Below the pieces are notes generated by a model, which saw only the letters and a list, made by a program, of their open reading frames with translations, made no database searches and was not told the origin of the DNA. A program made the position numbers and the translations under genes. Below are positions 47,780 through 59,727 of a stretch of 64,000 nucleotides of DNA, one piece after another. The DNA lies in contig OZ017757.1 in NCBI GenBank assembly GCA_963969365.1, positions 1,736,001-1,800,000 on the forward strand, read 5' to 3'. The DNA comes from Asterochloris sp. CNOR1 (taxonomy: Eukaryota; Chlorophyta; Trebouxiophyceae; Trebouxiales; Trebouxiaceae). Each line of letters opens with the position of its first letter. Position 1 is the stretch's first letter.

Positions 47780-49944
47780 ATGGACAGGGAGGAGCAATTC
47801 GTGCTGAGGGTGCAGGAGCCAGAGCTGGCAGACAGGATCAGGCAGCTCCTCAATGCTCCTGATGGTGCCAGGCAAAAGGATGCGCTCATGGAGCTCAAGT
47901 TTGAGAGTGAGTGCTGCCTGATGTGTGCTCTCAGAGCAGTCATCTGCAGGAACGTGGCACTTCAATACTATGCTGCATTTGGCATGGCAGCTTGAGACTC
48001 TGAGACACTCAAGCCCTGAGTGTATGCTGTCCACGCAAGCAGCAGCCCAGCCTCAACATCAGGCCAAGATGCATAACTTTACTGTTCAGGCCACGACTTG
48101 GGGCAGCCCAGGACAGGCACCTTAAGCATCGGCCAGGAGTCGCGCCCTGTGGCCCTGCTGGACCTGCCCTGCGTGGTGGAGAGCTACAAGACCTATGACG
48201 ACGTGCACCTGGTGAAGAGCAATGACATAGGCCAGGTGCACAGTTGCTGGGGAAGGGCAGCCATGCCAGATTGTCCCAGGCAAAGCACCCATGAAGAGGC
48301 CGCTGTCCTGCTGGGTCTGCTACAAGCAGCGGACAGCATGCACCTGATGGAAGAGCAGTGGCAGCGGTCCAAGTGGTAGCGTGCTAGATATCGGCAGCCA
48401 AGCTGACAAGATGTTGTGATGTCAGGATCTAGCAGTGGACAATGCGCACCTCCTGTAGATCAATCTCACCAACCCAGTAGGCAGCTGCGGCCTGGGCAGG
48501 GATGCCATTGCAGCCTATAGCCAACTGGTGAGGCAGTTCTGGCGCCGCTGGGCCTGTTTCCCGCATTTTAAGCAACGTGCACCTGATGACAAGCAGTGCC
48601 AAGAGATGATGGGCCTCTGTGGAAGATAGGTTGCTGCAGGCGCACCCATGTTGTGATATGCTTAGCAGTGGGGCAACATGCACCTCCTGATACGCAAGCC
48701 AGGGTGGTGACAGACAGGTTTGCTGAGGCCAGGGCCTGCCGCAACCTCTTTGTGAGCCATCCAGATGGTCATGCCTTGTGAGCAGGTCGCTGGGCAGGCT
48801 GTGGCAGGCGCTGAGCATCCTATTGTATGCTGCCAGCATGTGATCGCATGGCTTCTCAAGTCCTCTTTGTCCTCTCTTGCACCTGCAGATGATCCTGGTG
48901 CAGCCTTCAGACGCATAGACTCCAAAGCAGCTGAGTGCAGGGAGCTCAGTGCCCATCAGAGAGCAGGTCCTCAGTGGCCTGTACCTTCCCGTACGTCTGC
49001 AGGTGATCCTGGTGCAACCCCCAGATGCAGAGCCCCCAGAGCAGCTGGCCACAGGCAGCCAGCGCCCCGAGAGCAACGATGGCGTCACACCTGCCATGCG
49101 GAATGCCCGGCACCGCCTCTTCGCCAGCTCCCGCAGGGACATGCAGGTGGACCCCAAGCTTCTGGCCAACGTCACATTGGACCTCGCCAACCTGGCACAG
49201 GTGAGCACTGCGGAGAACTCTAGAGCGCAGGAGCTGCAAGAGACCTTCGGCAGCCACCAGCACAACAGCTGCTCAGATGCAGTTCTGGATGTGTAGGTTG
49301 CTCCAGAGGAAGGGGCTGAGGCTCTGCATTGTATGCAGCGCTCTGCATCACACTTGAGGTTCGAGCAGTTGCTGCCTGCGCTCCTTGATGCGGAAACAGG
49401 CATGAGCAGGTGCTAGCCCGTTTGCTTCCCATGCTGATATTGCTGCTGGTCTGTCCGAGGCAGTGGCCGTTTTGACAGCAGCCTGCAGGGGAGCGCTAGA
49501 CCACAGCCAGAGAGAGTGTGCTGCTGGCTGCTGCAACTTTTCAATGAATGCCAGGCTGCTGCTGCAGCAGCCAGCAGCAGTAGGCAATGCAGGAGACACT
49601 CGGGGTCAGGCTTTCAGAGTCATGCACAGCTGCTGCAAAACAACACAATGCAACATGCCAGCTTCTGTGATACATACAGTGACACTGAGAATGTGTCAGG
49701 ACGGCAATGATCCTCACAGGCTGTGCACTGGCTGCTGCAGGGTAAGGCGATGCAGGACACCAGGTTCATTGACATAGAAGAGGAGTACCAGGTTGATGAG
49801 GAGGGCAATGGCCAGTGGGTGGAAGTGGTTCCCAAGCAGCCACCGCTCCCTGGGACCATAGGCAAGACTGGAGCCAAGAAGGCGACTCTCAAGAAGCGGG
49901 GCAAAACTCCAGCACCTGCCGAGGACGCGATGGAGCAGATTTGA
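47780..49944 (+). CDS. TAF7: TFIID subunit 7 (TAF7)
   Basis: TAF7 binds TAF1 in the general transcription factor TFIID. Four exons join in phase: 47780-47906, 48117-48235, 49003-49200, 49741-49944 (215 residues, close to plant TAF7). Diagnostic sequence: MDREEQFVLRVQEPELADRI, TLSIGQESRPVALLDLPCVVES then a KTYDD..LVKSNDIGQ segment, the central GVTPAMRNARHRLF, a helix with LLANVTLDLANL, and a Lys-rich end. The second exon was started at 48117 because this is the acceptor that restores phase and the family sequence. The intron before exon 3 contains a decayed copy of that exon edge with a stop codon. Confidence 0.92.
48210..48700 (+). repeat. Degenerate repeats of a TAF7 exon fragment inside the intron
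   Basis: The exon 2 edge (ACGTGCACCTGGTGAAGAGC at 48211) is echoed at about 48336, 48575 and, more weakly, 48440 and 48673. The last two also share the flank TAGCAGTGG followed by a few bases and GCACCTCCTG. The copies keep orientation but not reading frame. They make up a large part of the 767-bp intron. Confidence 0.6.
48881..48935 (+). repeat. Decayed copy of TAF7 exon 3 start with stop codon
   Basis: From 48883 the sequence (CTGCAG, ATGATCCTGGTGCAGCC and so on) parallels the true acceptor and exon 3 start from 48997 (CTGCAG, GTGATCCTGGTGCAACC). The offset is 114 bp and about three-quarters of roughly 55 bases match. The copy keeps a good pyrimidine tract and AG acceptor but reads into TAG after nine codons, so splicing to it would truncate TAF7. 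Confidence 0.8.
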
Positions 49945-50896
49945 GCAGATGATTCTGAACCTCATCTGAGCGCATGTGGTCGGGCCAGGGAAGCTCTGCA
50001 AACGGAGGAGGGGCTGCAACAGGAGTGCACATGTGCTCCGCGGGTCAGGTCTGTCTTGATCTGCTGGCCACGATGGAGGCCCTGCACAGCTCATTTGCTA
50101 GGGGCAAGTGGCGATGAACAACCGCATAGACACAACTGCAATAGAGCTTGATTTCCTCCTCTGCTGGGGATCAAAGTGTCCCACTGTCAAGGAAGACTTA
50201 TTGTTGTTGCCCCTACACACCGGCCTGGCACGGCCTGTAGGATGGGGGTGAAGAAGCTCTACGTACGGGAGGACAGAAGCAGAAGTTGTTGTGGGGGTAA
50301 GAAAGCTTCGGCAGCTCAAGTTGTGGCCTCCTGCTTGTATACTGGCCGCCATCGGCTTGACTGCTCCAACAAACTTGAACGGCAGGGGCACAAGAAGGGG
50401 ACACCCGTGCTGGCGACGTCTTTATTGGCAGCTTAAAGACCTCCAGAGGTTAGCTTCACCGACATCAGAGCTGTCAGGGACGGGCATGCTGTGATTCTGC
50501 CAACACCTGGGGGGCCTTCCTGTGGAGCAATTGAGGTGCTCCGTCAACATGCCTTGTGTGAGGCACCCAGGCAATGTGTGTGAACTGCAGGTCCAATGGC
50601 GTACCCTGTCGCGTTGAGTGCGCCTCGCCATGGGACAGGCTGAGAAGCACCATCATTCTTGCCTGCAGATCTGTGAGCAGCTCAGCCACTCAGCTCAGCC
50701 CAGGCAGCGTGCTTCAGGCAGTGTGACTGCACAAAGCAGCACATGCAAGGCTAAAGTCGCAGCGGGGCGGGGCTGCAATCCTCCGCTCCCCTGGTGAAAG
50801 GCCTTGAGAGGAGCCTTGAGGGGAACCACGCTCTCTGTGAATTGAGCAGGAGCCTGCAGGCAGCAGCAAGCGGCCTGCAGCAGCTGTGCTGTCAGG
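49945..50896. other. Region without assigned gene
   Basis: About 0.95 kb lies between the TAF7 stop and the next supported start codon on the same strand. A minus-strand frame at 50474-50689 follows an acceptor-like CTGCAG and encodes MMVLLSLSHGEAHSTRQGT and a following polar stretch. A second minus frame covers 50098-50391. Neither could be joined into a model or matched to a family, so an unrecognised small minus-strand gene remains possible. Confidence 0.35.
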
Positions 50897-53800
50897 ATGC
50901 CTGAGGCAAGTGGGGCCCAGGCAGCAGCAGACGTGCTGTGTCCCCTGCTGACGCTACAGTGCCGCTGCCCGGAGGAGGCAGATTTAGAAGCGCGGGATGG
51001 AAACTCTGAAATCAGGTGGGTCCCTCATATTGATGCAGGTCCATGCAGATGATCGAGCAGCATGAGCACTTGGGCTGTGCACCACTTTCTCTGAGTGCCG
51101 CTTGTTTGGGTCAGGGGTTGCACAGCCACGGGAAGGTCCATCAGAGGGCTTCAGCTGTTGTGCCGGAGCAGCCCATGCAATGCCAAGCTTGTGTCATCAC
51201 CCTCGAGCAGTGTGTCATTGGCGTGAACTTCTGCAGATAGGCTCAGGCACGATGTGTCATCTCTGTGTGGCAGGCTGTCTCACTGGAGTGTCTCAAGCCA
51301 AGCACACTGCAACCAGCCGCCGTCTGGAGTGGCCTGCGATGAGGTGCTGCAGCAGCTTGCCTGTGGTGCCTTGAGACTCTCAACCACATGCTGATGCTGC
51401 ACTGTGCAGGCTTGCACCAGTGAAACGCGGGCAGATTGCCACCAGGTGCTATGCTTTCCTAGCTGCGCCATGCGAAAGACTGTCCCTTGCAATTCAGCAC
51501 AAGCTGCGCTGCTAGTCTGGGCGGGGAGGGACCGGACTGTGCTGCAGGCTGCAAGACTCCGTGTGAGCACACTGCTGTGCTGTTCAGTCTACGTCTAAGC
51601 TGGACACTCAGCGCTGGATGGATCTGCTGTGCAGGGCCTATAAGCTGGGCAAGAAGCGCTGGAGCTACAACCAGGTGGAGCTCATCATGCACAATGATGA
51701 GGACGAGTCTCAGCTGCAGGTGGTGGAGGCAGTTCAGCACAGTCCACCCGCTCTGACCGATGCTCAGAAGGTGTGCGGCGTTTGCAAACAGCCTCCCCTG
51801 CTTGGGTCCATGCAGACCAACACAGTGCACCCCGCCCTGATGGCTTACTAAACCTAAAACCCGCCCCAAAACCTCAGGGGTCGCAACCAGTCCATCTTGC
51901 TGACAGTCTCCCATGGCAGTGTAGCACAGCACCGCCTTGCAGGCGCAGATGACAGGGCACGCAGATTGTGGCAGGCATGCCGCAGTCCTGAGGATCACGT
52001 GCACAGCAGCAGTGTTATCTCTCCTGAGCCCAGCAGTAGGGCTGTGCTGTGCTTGATGGAGTGACAAGGGTGCCTGCAGGGTACTGTACTAGATAGGCTG
52101 TACTTTGAAATGAATGATTTGTGCCAGAGCAACTGTTGGCAAGCCTTTGGCCCTGCACACAGCACTTTGGGGCGACATCAATCCCGCCCCTGCACCCTGA
52201 CTGACAGTGCTAAGCAGGCAATGGCTCTGCTGGCAAGCCAAGGCCACTATCCTCACCCCTGCCTGCAGGAGTTTGGGGTCACCTACCTCCTGCGCCTGAA
52301 TAACCAGCAGAAGGTGCTGCTGAACATGTTTGTGGTGTATGAGGAGGCTCGGGAGACTGTGCTGCCCCAAAGGCCTGCCACTGAGGAGGCCACCACCGCT
52401 TACCAGTGGGCCGCAGTGACAAGGGGTGAGTCTGCATTTGCATGCTTAGCTGTTGTCACTTTCCAGCTGGAACCATCTTGTGGTTGACCTGTCCAGTGTG
52501 CCCTGCAATGGTGTGTGCATCAGCGTGCTGTGCGCTGTCGAGGCCTGCCTGTCTTGATGCTTCACAGAGGTTCAGCAGATCGCCTCCATGCCCTTTCTAC
52601 CCTTCAGGATGGCTGCCTGCAAAGCGCCCCTGCCCTACTGTCTGCATGGGTATGCTGAGCGTCAGCAACACCTGCCTGTCGTTGGTGCAAAGGTCGAGCT
52701 TCAGCGATTTATTCAACTCTTGCTCCCCCTGCCCTGCAGCTGCCTGCAAAAAGGGCTGCACAGGCCCAGTGCTGAGAGCCATTCAGCGCTTTGGCCGCCT
52801 GGGGCGCCGCAACACCAGCAACATGGAGCCTGCTGATGCTGCAGCCATGATGGCAGCTCCCAAGGATGGGGGCGTAAAGGTCAAAAATGCCAAGTGAGAC
52901 AGCCTCTTTTTGCACTGCTAAGCGCCGTGCATGAACCCCTCCCTGTGCATGTTGTGATGCTGCGGGCAGACCACTGTATATACAGTTGCTAGGTGAGATG
53001 CTGACAGCCGTAAGGGGTAGCATTGCATTCACACTCGGCATGTGCACGCCCAAACAACCGCTGAGGTACTGGTGCTGTCTGCCCGCCCCTGCAGCAGCCT
53101 AAGCTGTCCTACTGATGCCCCCACTGTGCACTTGAGCCCGGGCCCCTAGGCTTAGGCATGGTGCTCCCTAGATCTGCTGCTGGTGATGCAGGTCTGCAGT
53201 CTTTGGTGCGGCACCCTTTTATCTTCAGAGCATTCCCACATGCTGCAGGTACATGTATCTTTCGCTGGATGAGGCAGGCACGCATGTGGGGGTCAAACGC
53301 TTTAGGTGACCACCTCTTGCTTGTCCTGCATTCCAAATGGAAGTCTGTGCCCATTCTGTGTCTTTCTGCTTGCTGTATCAGACAGGCAGGTACATCTGCA
53401 ACGCAAAGACAGGACTCTGGCAAGCATTCTGCACCTGCCTGCCCAGCACATCTCTGTCCTCAAGGGATTTGCTGCAAGGCCTACCTCACTCACTTGCAGG
53501 CTTGTGGCGGGGGCCTATGATGAAGATGGAGACAAGCAGCTGGGCACAGGCTGCTCAGCCCCCATTCGAGTGCTGGCCAACAATGATGTGCCCACAGGGG
53601 CAGCCTGCATCAAGCTGCACCTCTCCCTCGAGTGAGCCTCTGACAAGCTGGGATGCTCTTTTGGTCGCCATTATGGGTGCTGGCCACAGGGGCAGCCTGG
53701 GTCACCCTGCACCTGTCCCTCACTTGTCGAGTCTTGCTGAGTCGGCAGGCAGGTCAGTAGTGTTTCACTCAGGAGTGATAGCTGTATCTGGCGGCACCTG

Positions 53801-56800
53801 CCCCTCAAGTGGGCCTAGGTGGTTGCTTTAGAGACACTAGAGACACAAGAGACAGGATCTGTCGAGCCCCTCGTCAAGTCTAGCTGCCTTGGGTGCTTTA
53901 GTAGCACACTCAGCCTGACGCAGGCTGGGGGCTGCAGTCCCAGTCATTGCTGTGCCTGCTTGTGGGCATCCAGTGCTTTAACACCAATACTCTCCTTGCT
54001 GGCAGTTCTGATTGACCACTTCCCTCAGGAGCCAGCAGGAGCCCAATTACACATCGCCTCGCTTCTGCCTGAGCCTGCTTTGCTGACGTGGTCCCCCTGT
54101 CTGCAGCCGTGACTGGGATGGGTGGCTGGCTGACCCAGTCCCTCAGGAGCTGGAGGAGGAGCCGGAAGCAGTGCGCCTCACGCGCAAGACGACCTCACGT
54201 GTGCGCACCCGTACAGCCAGGCATAGCGGCTCAGACGTGACTGCTGGTGAGCCTGTCATGCAGGGTTCTTAGCAGTCAGTCTTGTTTGGCACAGCCAAGT
54301 CCATACTTCTGTCGCTGTCACCACAGATGGCCCAAATCATGTTTGTGCAGGGCATCTGCACGCAGCATTGGTGCACCCTCTGGACTTGCTGCTGTCATCT
54401 CACGCCCGCTGATCCGGGGCCACTCAGCATTCTCTGCACTCTCATCTGCGCCAGCCTGCTCTGACTCACAGCTGCGAGTTGATGACACATGAGCAGACGC
54501 ACTCTCACAACATGCTGCCATGGCCCAAACTAGCAGAGTCAGATGCAGGTGCTAGCAAGCCATGGTGCCGCTTCAAGCATAGCCCGTATACGCCCGCAGC
54601 TGCCCTGCTGCTAGAGCACGAAAACTTGCCCACCCCACACAGACCTCTGTGAACCACATCACCAGTGTGCATCACTGCACAGGGTTGCCAGTGCGCAGCA
54701 GCAGCCGCCAGTCCGGCAGTGCCCACCATCAGGGCACATCCAGACAGCAGTCCTCAGCATGCAGAGCGTCCAACTGCTGCTCTGCCTTAAGTTGGCCACA
54801 GCCATCACAGACTGACTCCTTGGCCTCAGGGTCACCCATGCACAGCAGCAGCCGCCGTGCTGGCAGGGCCCGCAACTATGCAGAGCCAGACAATGATGAT
54901 GAAGAGTGGGACTGCTCAGAGGAGGAGGACACTCCACCCCCTCAGACGCACCGTCGCAAGCAGAAGCTGGGGCAGCGCCAGCAGGCCAACCCCCAGGCTC
55001 CTGCTTCCCGGGTGCGCTGCCATGATGCAGGCACCATGTGGTGGCCAGTCACTGCCATCTGGCTTCACTGGTGTGCCCTCACGCGTTGGTGCTTGCCTGC
55101 CTCTGATGCTCAATTCAGTGCCTCACGACAGGGGCAAGGCACTGTCAGGTTGTCTGCTTTCTGAAGCTCAAGCGTGACATAGAGTGGAAGGGTGCTGGCA
55201 GGCATCCCGGTGGGCTGGAGGCCCTGCAAGCGGGGTCACAGGCCCAAAGTTGACTTTGACTCTGAATGTGCCTTCTCCACACTGCACGCACCATGCAGTG
55301 GAATGAAGAGGTGCAGCTCCCCCTGCAGCTGCTTCCTATACCCTCCTCGCATGGCAGATTTCCCCAACGTCTTGTCAGCCGCCCCTGCATTGTTGTGCCT
55401 ACATCAATAGCTTAGGAGACGTGTGCACCAGTGGTCTGTGGCACACCTTGGGGTTGGCAGGGTTTTCAGGTTGCTAGAGCCCAGAGGCTCCAGACCCGCT
55501 TGCAGCTTCTGTATGCTGCACATCCTGTGTGTGAGGCATCTGTGTGTGGACCTGCCCTGAGGTACAGAACGCAGCCCTTGGTGCTCCTCCCTGCACATCC
55601 TGATGGTTGCTTGTGTGTCCAGCCTGCCCGTCAAGCGGCTTCTCAAGCTCACAAGTCTGAAGAAGATGAGGAGGAGGCTGACTTGCCAGGCTTCAAGCGA
55701 GGTGAGATCAGGGCGCTTGGGGGACATTGTTTGGCCATGTCCAGGAGACTCTGCATTTGCCATGAACTGCTTTGCTGCATTTGAGTGCGGAGGTTGGGCG
55801 GCTGGCAAGGTGCACAGCCAGCATAGCTGCAGCGATCTGGGCTTGCCATTGAGCTGCACCCTGCACTCTTTTGTCACAATGAATGTGGCTGCTGCTAACT
55901 CAGGCAGGCCCTCAGGCTACGCAATACCCAGCAGAGCTGCTGTGGCCAGGTCTTGATTCCAAGGTGGGGTCCATGCCACTTGCAACCGTAAAACCATGCT
56001 GCCTACAGAGGCGCGGGCCTCTCCCAGCCAGCAGAGCCGTAGCGACCACGGCAACCATTGGGATGCGTCAGAGATCCAGACAGCCAGCCGCGTCCAGCCA
56101 GTGCGGGCCCAGCCGACCAGCCACGCTGACCAGCAGAGCATGGTCCACCAGATACTGTTGCAGCTTGCGGGCAGCTCCCCTATGCAGGACGCCCAGCAGC
56201 CTCTGGCCAACATCAGCCTGCTGCCAGGGCTGCTGGGGCAGCAGCTGGGTGCAGCACAAGGTGGGGCAGCACCGCAGGAGCCGCCAGACATAGAGCAGGT
56301 GAGGGTTGACACAGTGTTATGGCCTTCTGCCTGTCTGACTAGGCGGGGCATGATCACTGGGGCTAGTCCTGAGAGCAACAGCTCCACGGTGCTGCAAGTG
56401 GCCTTTGTTGAATAGGGCGGCCAAAGCTCACCATCCCTTGTCTGTGCAGGTGCGCCCCCACAAGCGCCCAGAAGATCACCTGACAGCTATTGTTGCTTAT
56501 CTTTCCAGCAGCATAATGAGTAGCGCTGCCTGCAGCACGCCTCTATAGGCGCACTTGCGTGATACTTGGAACAGGCCGCCACAGGTCCTGACAGGCCAAG
56601 CAGCTTCACTGCAGATGCACACTCCCCTTGTGTTGTGCAGGCGCGTCCCCACAAGCGCTCTCGCGTGATCACACGGGCTGGCCCTGACAGTAGCAGCTCC
56701 CCTAGGTTGCCTCAGGCGCATCTCTGCCAGGACATAGCCGGGCAGCAGCACCTGCTGAGCAGCATCTCAGGGTTCAGCGCCCGCGGTGGAGGGGATGCAG

Positions 56801-58153
56801 AGCAGGATGCCCTGCAGCAGCGGTCGCTCATGCAGGTAAATTGGTACTTGGTATGTGGCAGCCCAGCAGGGCTGCCCAGGGCAAGCAAGGAACGGCCTTC
56901 TTGGGTGCAGCACAGGTTGCTCATGCAAGTGGGTTGGTGCCCAGTGCTGCATGACAAGGACAAACTGTGCCGCGGCAGTTCCTCGCAGCGGTCGTTGCAG
57001 CCCAGCAGATCTGTCCAGGGCTGGTGGAACAGAAGGCTCCTCATGCCTGCAGCACGGGCTGCTCAGGCATGTGGGTACTGCTCAGGGCTGCTTGAGCGCC
57101 AGACACTCATGCTGCAGCAGCATCTGGGGTCAGTCCAAAAGGGCTGCCTAGCGCTGCTGAGAGGTGGAGACCCCCCCACTTGAGCAAATGAAGATGAGCT
57201 TGTCTTGGTACCAGACCTGGCACACTCAGCTTGCATCGACAGGCTGCCCTGGCCGTGCAGATCCTATCCCCCGTGCCACATCTGTTGTTTGCAACAGGGT
57301 GGACTGCTTCAGCATCAGCATCTGTCTGCCATGGCAGGCTCAGCCTTTGACAAATTGAATTGCTCTAAGATCGTGTTGCCCAAGTTCGACCAACAGACAG
57401 GCCGGCTTTGTCAACTTGCAATAAGCTGTCACAGGCCTGCGCTGACTCCGCAGTGCTTTATGGTGCAGAGCTCTCTGTCAGATGTGCTCAGAGCACAGAG
57501 CGGCGCAGAGCGGATGAATGGCTTCCAGGTACGCCATGCAACCGACCTGTGCATCCGACCTGTGCATGACACAACTGCTGCAAAACGACTTCCAAGGGCT
57601 CTGTGCACAAGCACTCACGTCTGACTTGCCCCTGTGCTGTCACACCTATCTGGCCTGCAAGTGATGTTGCACTGTCTGCAGGGCATGTCGCCCTTCCTGG
57701 TGCCTGCCAGCGCAATGAACGCTGCAGCTGCAAATGGATGGCCAAACAACCTGAACCTGATGCTCAATCTGGGGCAGCAGCAGCCGCTGCCAGGGCTTGA
57801 AGCGCCTCGCACACAGCCCAGCCTGGCAGACAGCCTTACCATGCGTGGTAAGGCTGCCTGCTCCATGCTGCCTGTCCTGCTGCATTCTGCTACTTCATTC
57901 TACTTGTCCTTTCGCCAGGGTGCGTCTCTCCAGCACAGCGCCCAGCTTGCTGAGCTGGCGCTCCCACATGCTGTTTGTAAGCTATGAAGGGCTATGGCTG
58001 TGTGCAGGCAACCTGCACTCGTTCCAGGAAGCATCACTTAGTTCGCTGGCTTCCCTTGGCTCCCTGGCATCCCTGGGCAATATGCCGCTGGGCGACAGTC
58101 AGCAATTTACCCATAATTCTCTACAGAATGCATTACTGGTGAGTCGCATCTAA
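50897..58153 (+). CDS. Large unrecognised, probably nuclear protein
   Basis: Exons: 50897-51015, 51588-51719, 52269-52425, possibly 52608-52649, 52740-52893, 53386-53631, 54107-54246, 54830-55011, 55623-55701, 56009-56298, 56641-56835, 57454 (or 57469)-57528, 57682-57847, 58008-58153. Phases agree from 51588 onward; the first exon does not join 51588 in phase, so one exon is missing. The N-terminal half looks globular (RWMDLLCRAYKLGKKRW, FGVTYLLRLNNQQKVLL, SAPIRVLANNDVPTGAA, DRDWDGW). Next come basic and acidic patches (LTRKTTSRVRTRTARH, EPDNDDEEWDCSEEED, HRRKQKLGQR), then a Gln/Ser/Leu-rich tail with short SLASLG repeats. The layout, a folded domain followed by NLS-like and acidic low-complexity sequence, suggests a transcription or chromatin factor. 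No family was identified. The stop at 58153 could instead be read past a GTGAGT donor at 58141. Confidence 0.65.
53678..53722 (+). repeat. Copy of the preceding exon end within the intron
   Basis: From 53678 the intron repeats the 3' end of exon 53386-53631. Both read TGCTGGCC, then (after a 15-base gap in the copy) ACAGGGGCAGCCTG and a closely similar CTGCACCTSTCCCTC stretch. The match exceeds 80 percent over about 38 bases. The copy lacks the GTGAGC donor. Confidence 0.8.
54680..54726 (+). repeat. Copy of the exon 54830 edge upstream in the intron
   Basis: Sequence from about 54680 (CAGGGTTGCCAGTGC, GCAGCAGCAGCCGCC, then GGCAGTGCCC) parallels the acceptor and start of exon 54830 (CAGGGTCACCCATGC, ACAGCAGCAGCCGCC, GGCAGGGCCC). 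The offset is about 145 bp. Confidence 0.65.
56441..56482 (+). repeat. Copy of the exon 56641 edge upstream in the intron
   Basis: Sequence at 56441 (TCTGTGCAG then GTGCGCCCCCACAAGCGC and GATCACCTG) matches the acceptor and first codons of exon 56641 (TTGTGCAG, GCGCGTCCCCACAAGCGC, GATCACACG). The offset is about 190 bp. The copy keeps an AG acceptor but not the frame. Confidence 0.8.
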
Positions 58154-58889
58154 TTGTGTGTGACATGCTATTCACGCTGGCCCTTCCAGAGGCCGGCATG
58201 CCTCCACATTGCTCCTGCCAGGAGTCTTCTGGCACAAATGCAAAAGCTGCCTGCCTACACTGCCCTCCTAGCTGCTTTGCAAGGTTTGAAGCAGTGGATG
58301 TGTTACTCAATTTTTGATGAGTGCTGTGCAGAATCTGGCACGCCAACAGGGGCAACAGTGAGGCTCCGTTGGCTGCTCTCCTTTGAAGCTCAACTAGCAT
58401 AATTGTGAATCACTGTCAGCGCAAGTAAAGCAAGAGCTGCTTTCACATACATCCCAACCAGCTTTCTAATTACTCCAGCTCTGGTACCAGTTGAGACAGA
58501 CACCAGTGGCAGCTGACCTGATAAGTCATCTCTTGCCATACCACATACTTCCCGCATTCATCTCAGGGTTGGCTGTGAGTGGCTGTCATGTATACATGCA
58601 GACTATGCCCATTTTTGCCCCTTGACCTGTTAAGCTCACGACAACAAGGTTCACTTACATCTGAAGCGCTGCGCACGTGTGAGGGCACAAACCGTTTAAG
58701 GAGTCTCTCATGCCGCTCAGTCCCTATGAATATGCATCTATTCTTGCTTTACACTCTCAGCCTCTGGCTCTGAGAATCTGCAAAGGGACACAACTCCTCA
58801 ATGGCATGCCTGGCCGCCTTCAAATTGCCCTGTACACGGTGCTCTACTGCAGTCAATGCAGGGATCTGCGCCTGGCCACAAGACAGGAC
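58154..58889. other. Convergent spacer
   Basis: The interval lies between the large unrecognised gene and the ERG28 stop. A plus-strand frame at 58154-58402 contains a helical stretch (LLAQMQKLPAYTALLAALQG) that might be an extra 3' exon of the upstream gene if its last exon splices at the GTGAGT at 58141. Otherwise nothing coding is seen. Confidence 0.4.
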
Positions 58890-59727
58890 TCACTCTGGTT
58901 CTGAAGCGAGGTTTGTATAATAGTTCCAGCCTGCCCCCATCCAGAGACAAGAAACGGCTGCATTTGCAGCACTACTGATGATATTTGCAATGCTGTTGAG
59001 CCAATTAGACACTGCTGCAAAGGCCAGGTGGGAGCAGTGTTTGCCGAGTATCGGTCACAATGCGCCTGCTCACCTGCAACGACCATTGGCTGCAGAGCAC
59101 TCAGGAGGGTCATCGTCTGGAAGAATACCAGCTCCAGGGCAAAGTGCAGCAGAGCCACCGCGAATGAGAACAGAGTGGCCCCTGCAGCAGACATAGGACT
59201 CCTTCAGCATGCCTGGAGCTCTTCCAGAACTGGTGGCTTGCTGCAGTCTTGCTGTAAAGGCTCAGGGTGAGCACCGAAGGCATACAGGTCTTTGTCAGGC
59301 TCACCATAGATGGCAGCGACGCGAGGATTTTTAGCACAGATGAGGCTCAGAGCACAGGTCAGCAGAGTCCACACAGCAAATACGCGTCCATGGAGCTCCG
59401 TAACTGCAGGTCAGCATGGACATTAAGCCTGCAAATATAGCAGCAGAGCAGTAGGTGGATGAGACTCATGAGAGGGCAGCTGGCAATGAAGCTCCATGCC
59501 TGCAGGCTCAGAGCAACAAAGCATGCTCTCACCTTGATCTGGAGCTTTGTTGTAAAGATTGGTGCCCAAGCGCTTGTGGTCAAAGAGCCCAAGGTACACT
59601 GCACCACAGGGGGGTGTCACAGAGGTACCAGATCTACATGATGGCCTGCCTCTGCTTGCTTACCTGCCAATAGTCTCAGCAATGCTACGCACACCAGCCA
59701 GCGCCTCAAGGCTGTGACCGATGGCAT
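58890..59727 (-). CDS. ERG28: ERG28-like endoplasmic reticulum scaffold of sterol synthesis
   Basis: In yeast Erg28 is a small ER membrane protein that tethers the sterol C4-demethylation enzymes. Five exons join in phase: 59664-59727, 59533-59598, 59305-59403, 59074-59181, 58890-58957 (134 residues; plant and yeast proteins about 130-150). Four hydrophobic segments are visible: LRRWLVCVALLRLLAVYLG, VFAVWTLLTCALSLICA, LFSFAVALLHFALELVFF and LLSALQPMVVA followed by SCLWMGAGWNYY. The WTLL motif, the HF.LE motif and the short polar loop LFDHKRLGTNLYN correspond to family positions. The last exon was started at 58957 by homology; an in-frame upstream acceptor would add about 14 residues. The start at 59727 gives the expected short N-terminus. 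Confidence 0.88.

Noticed and set aside
48429-49403. 324-residue minus-strand frame across TAF7
   Set aside because: It lies antisense to TAF7 exon 3 and the repeat-filled intron, and shows no family motif; Cys/Arg-rich composition is typical of a shadow frame.
58154-58402. Separate small plus-strand gene
   Set aside because: No start context or family; at most it is an additional 3' exon of the large upstream gene.
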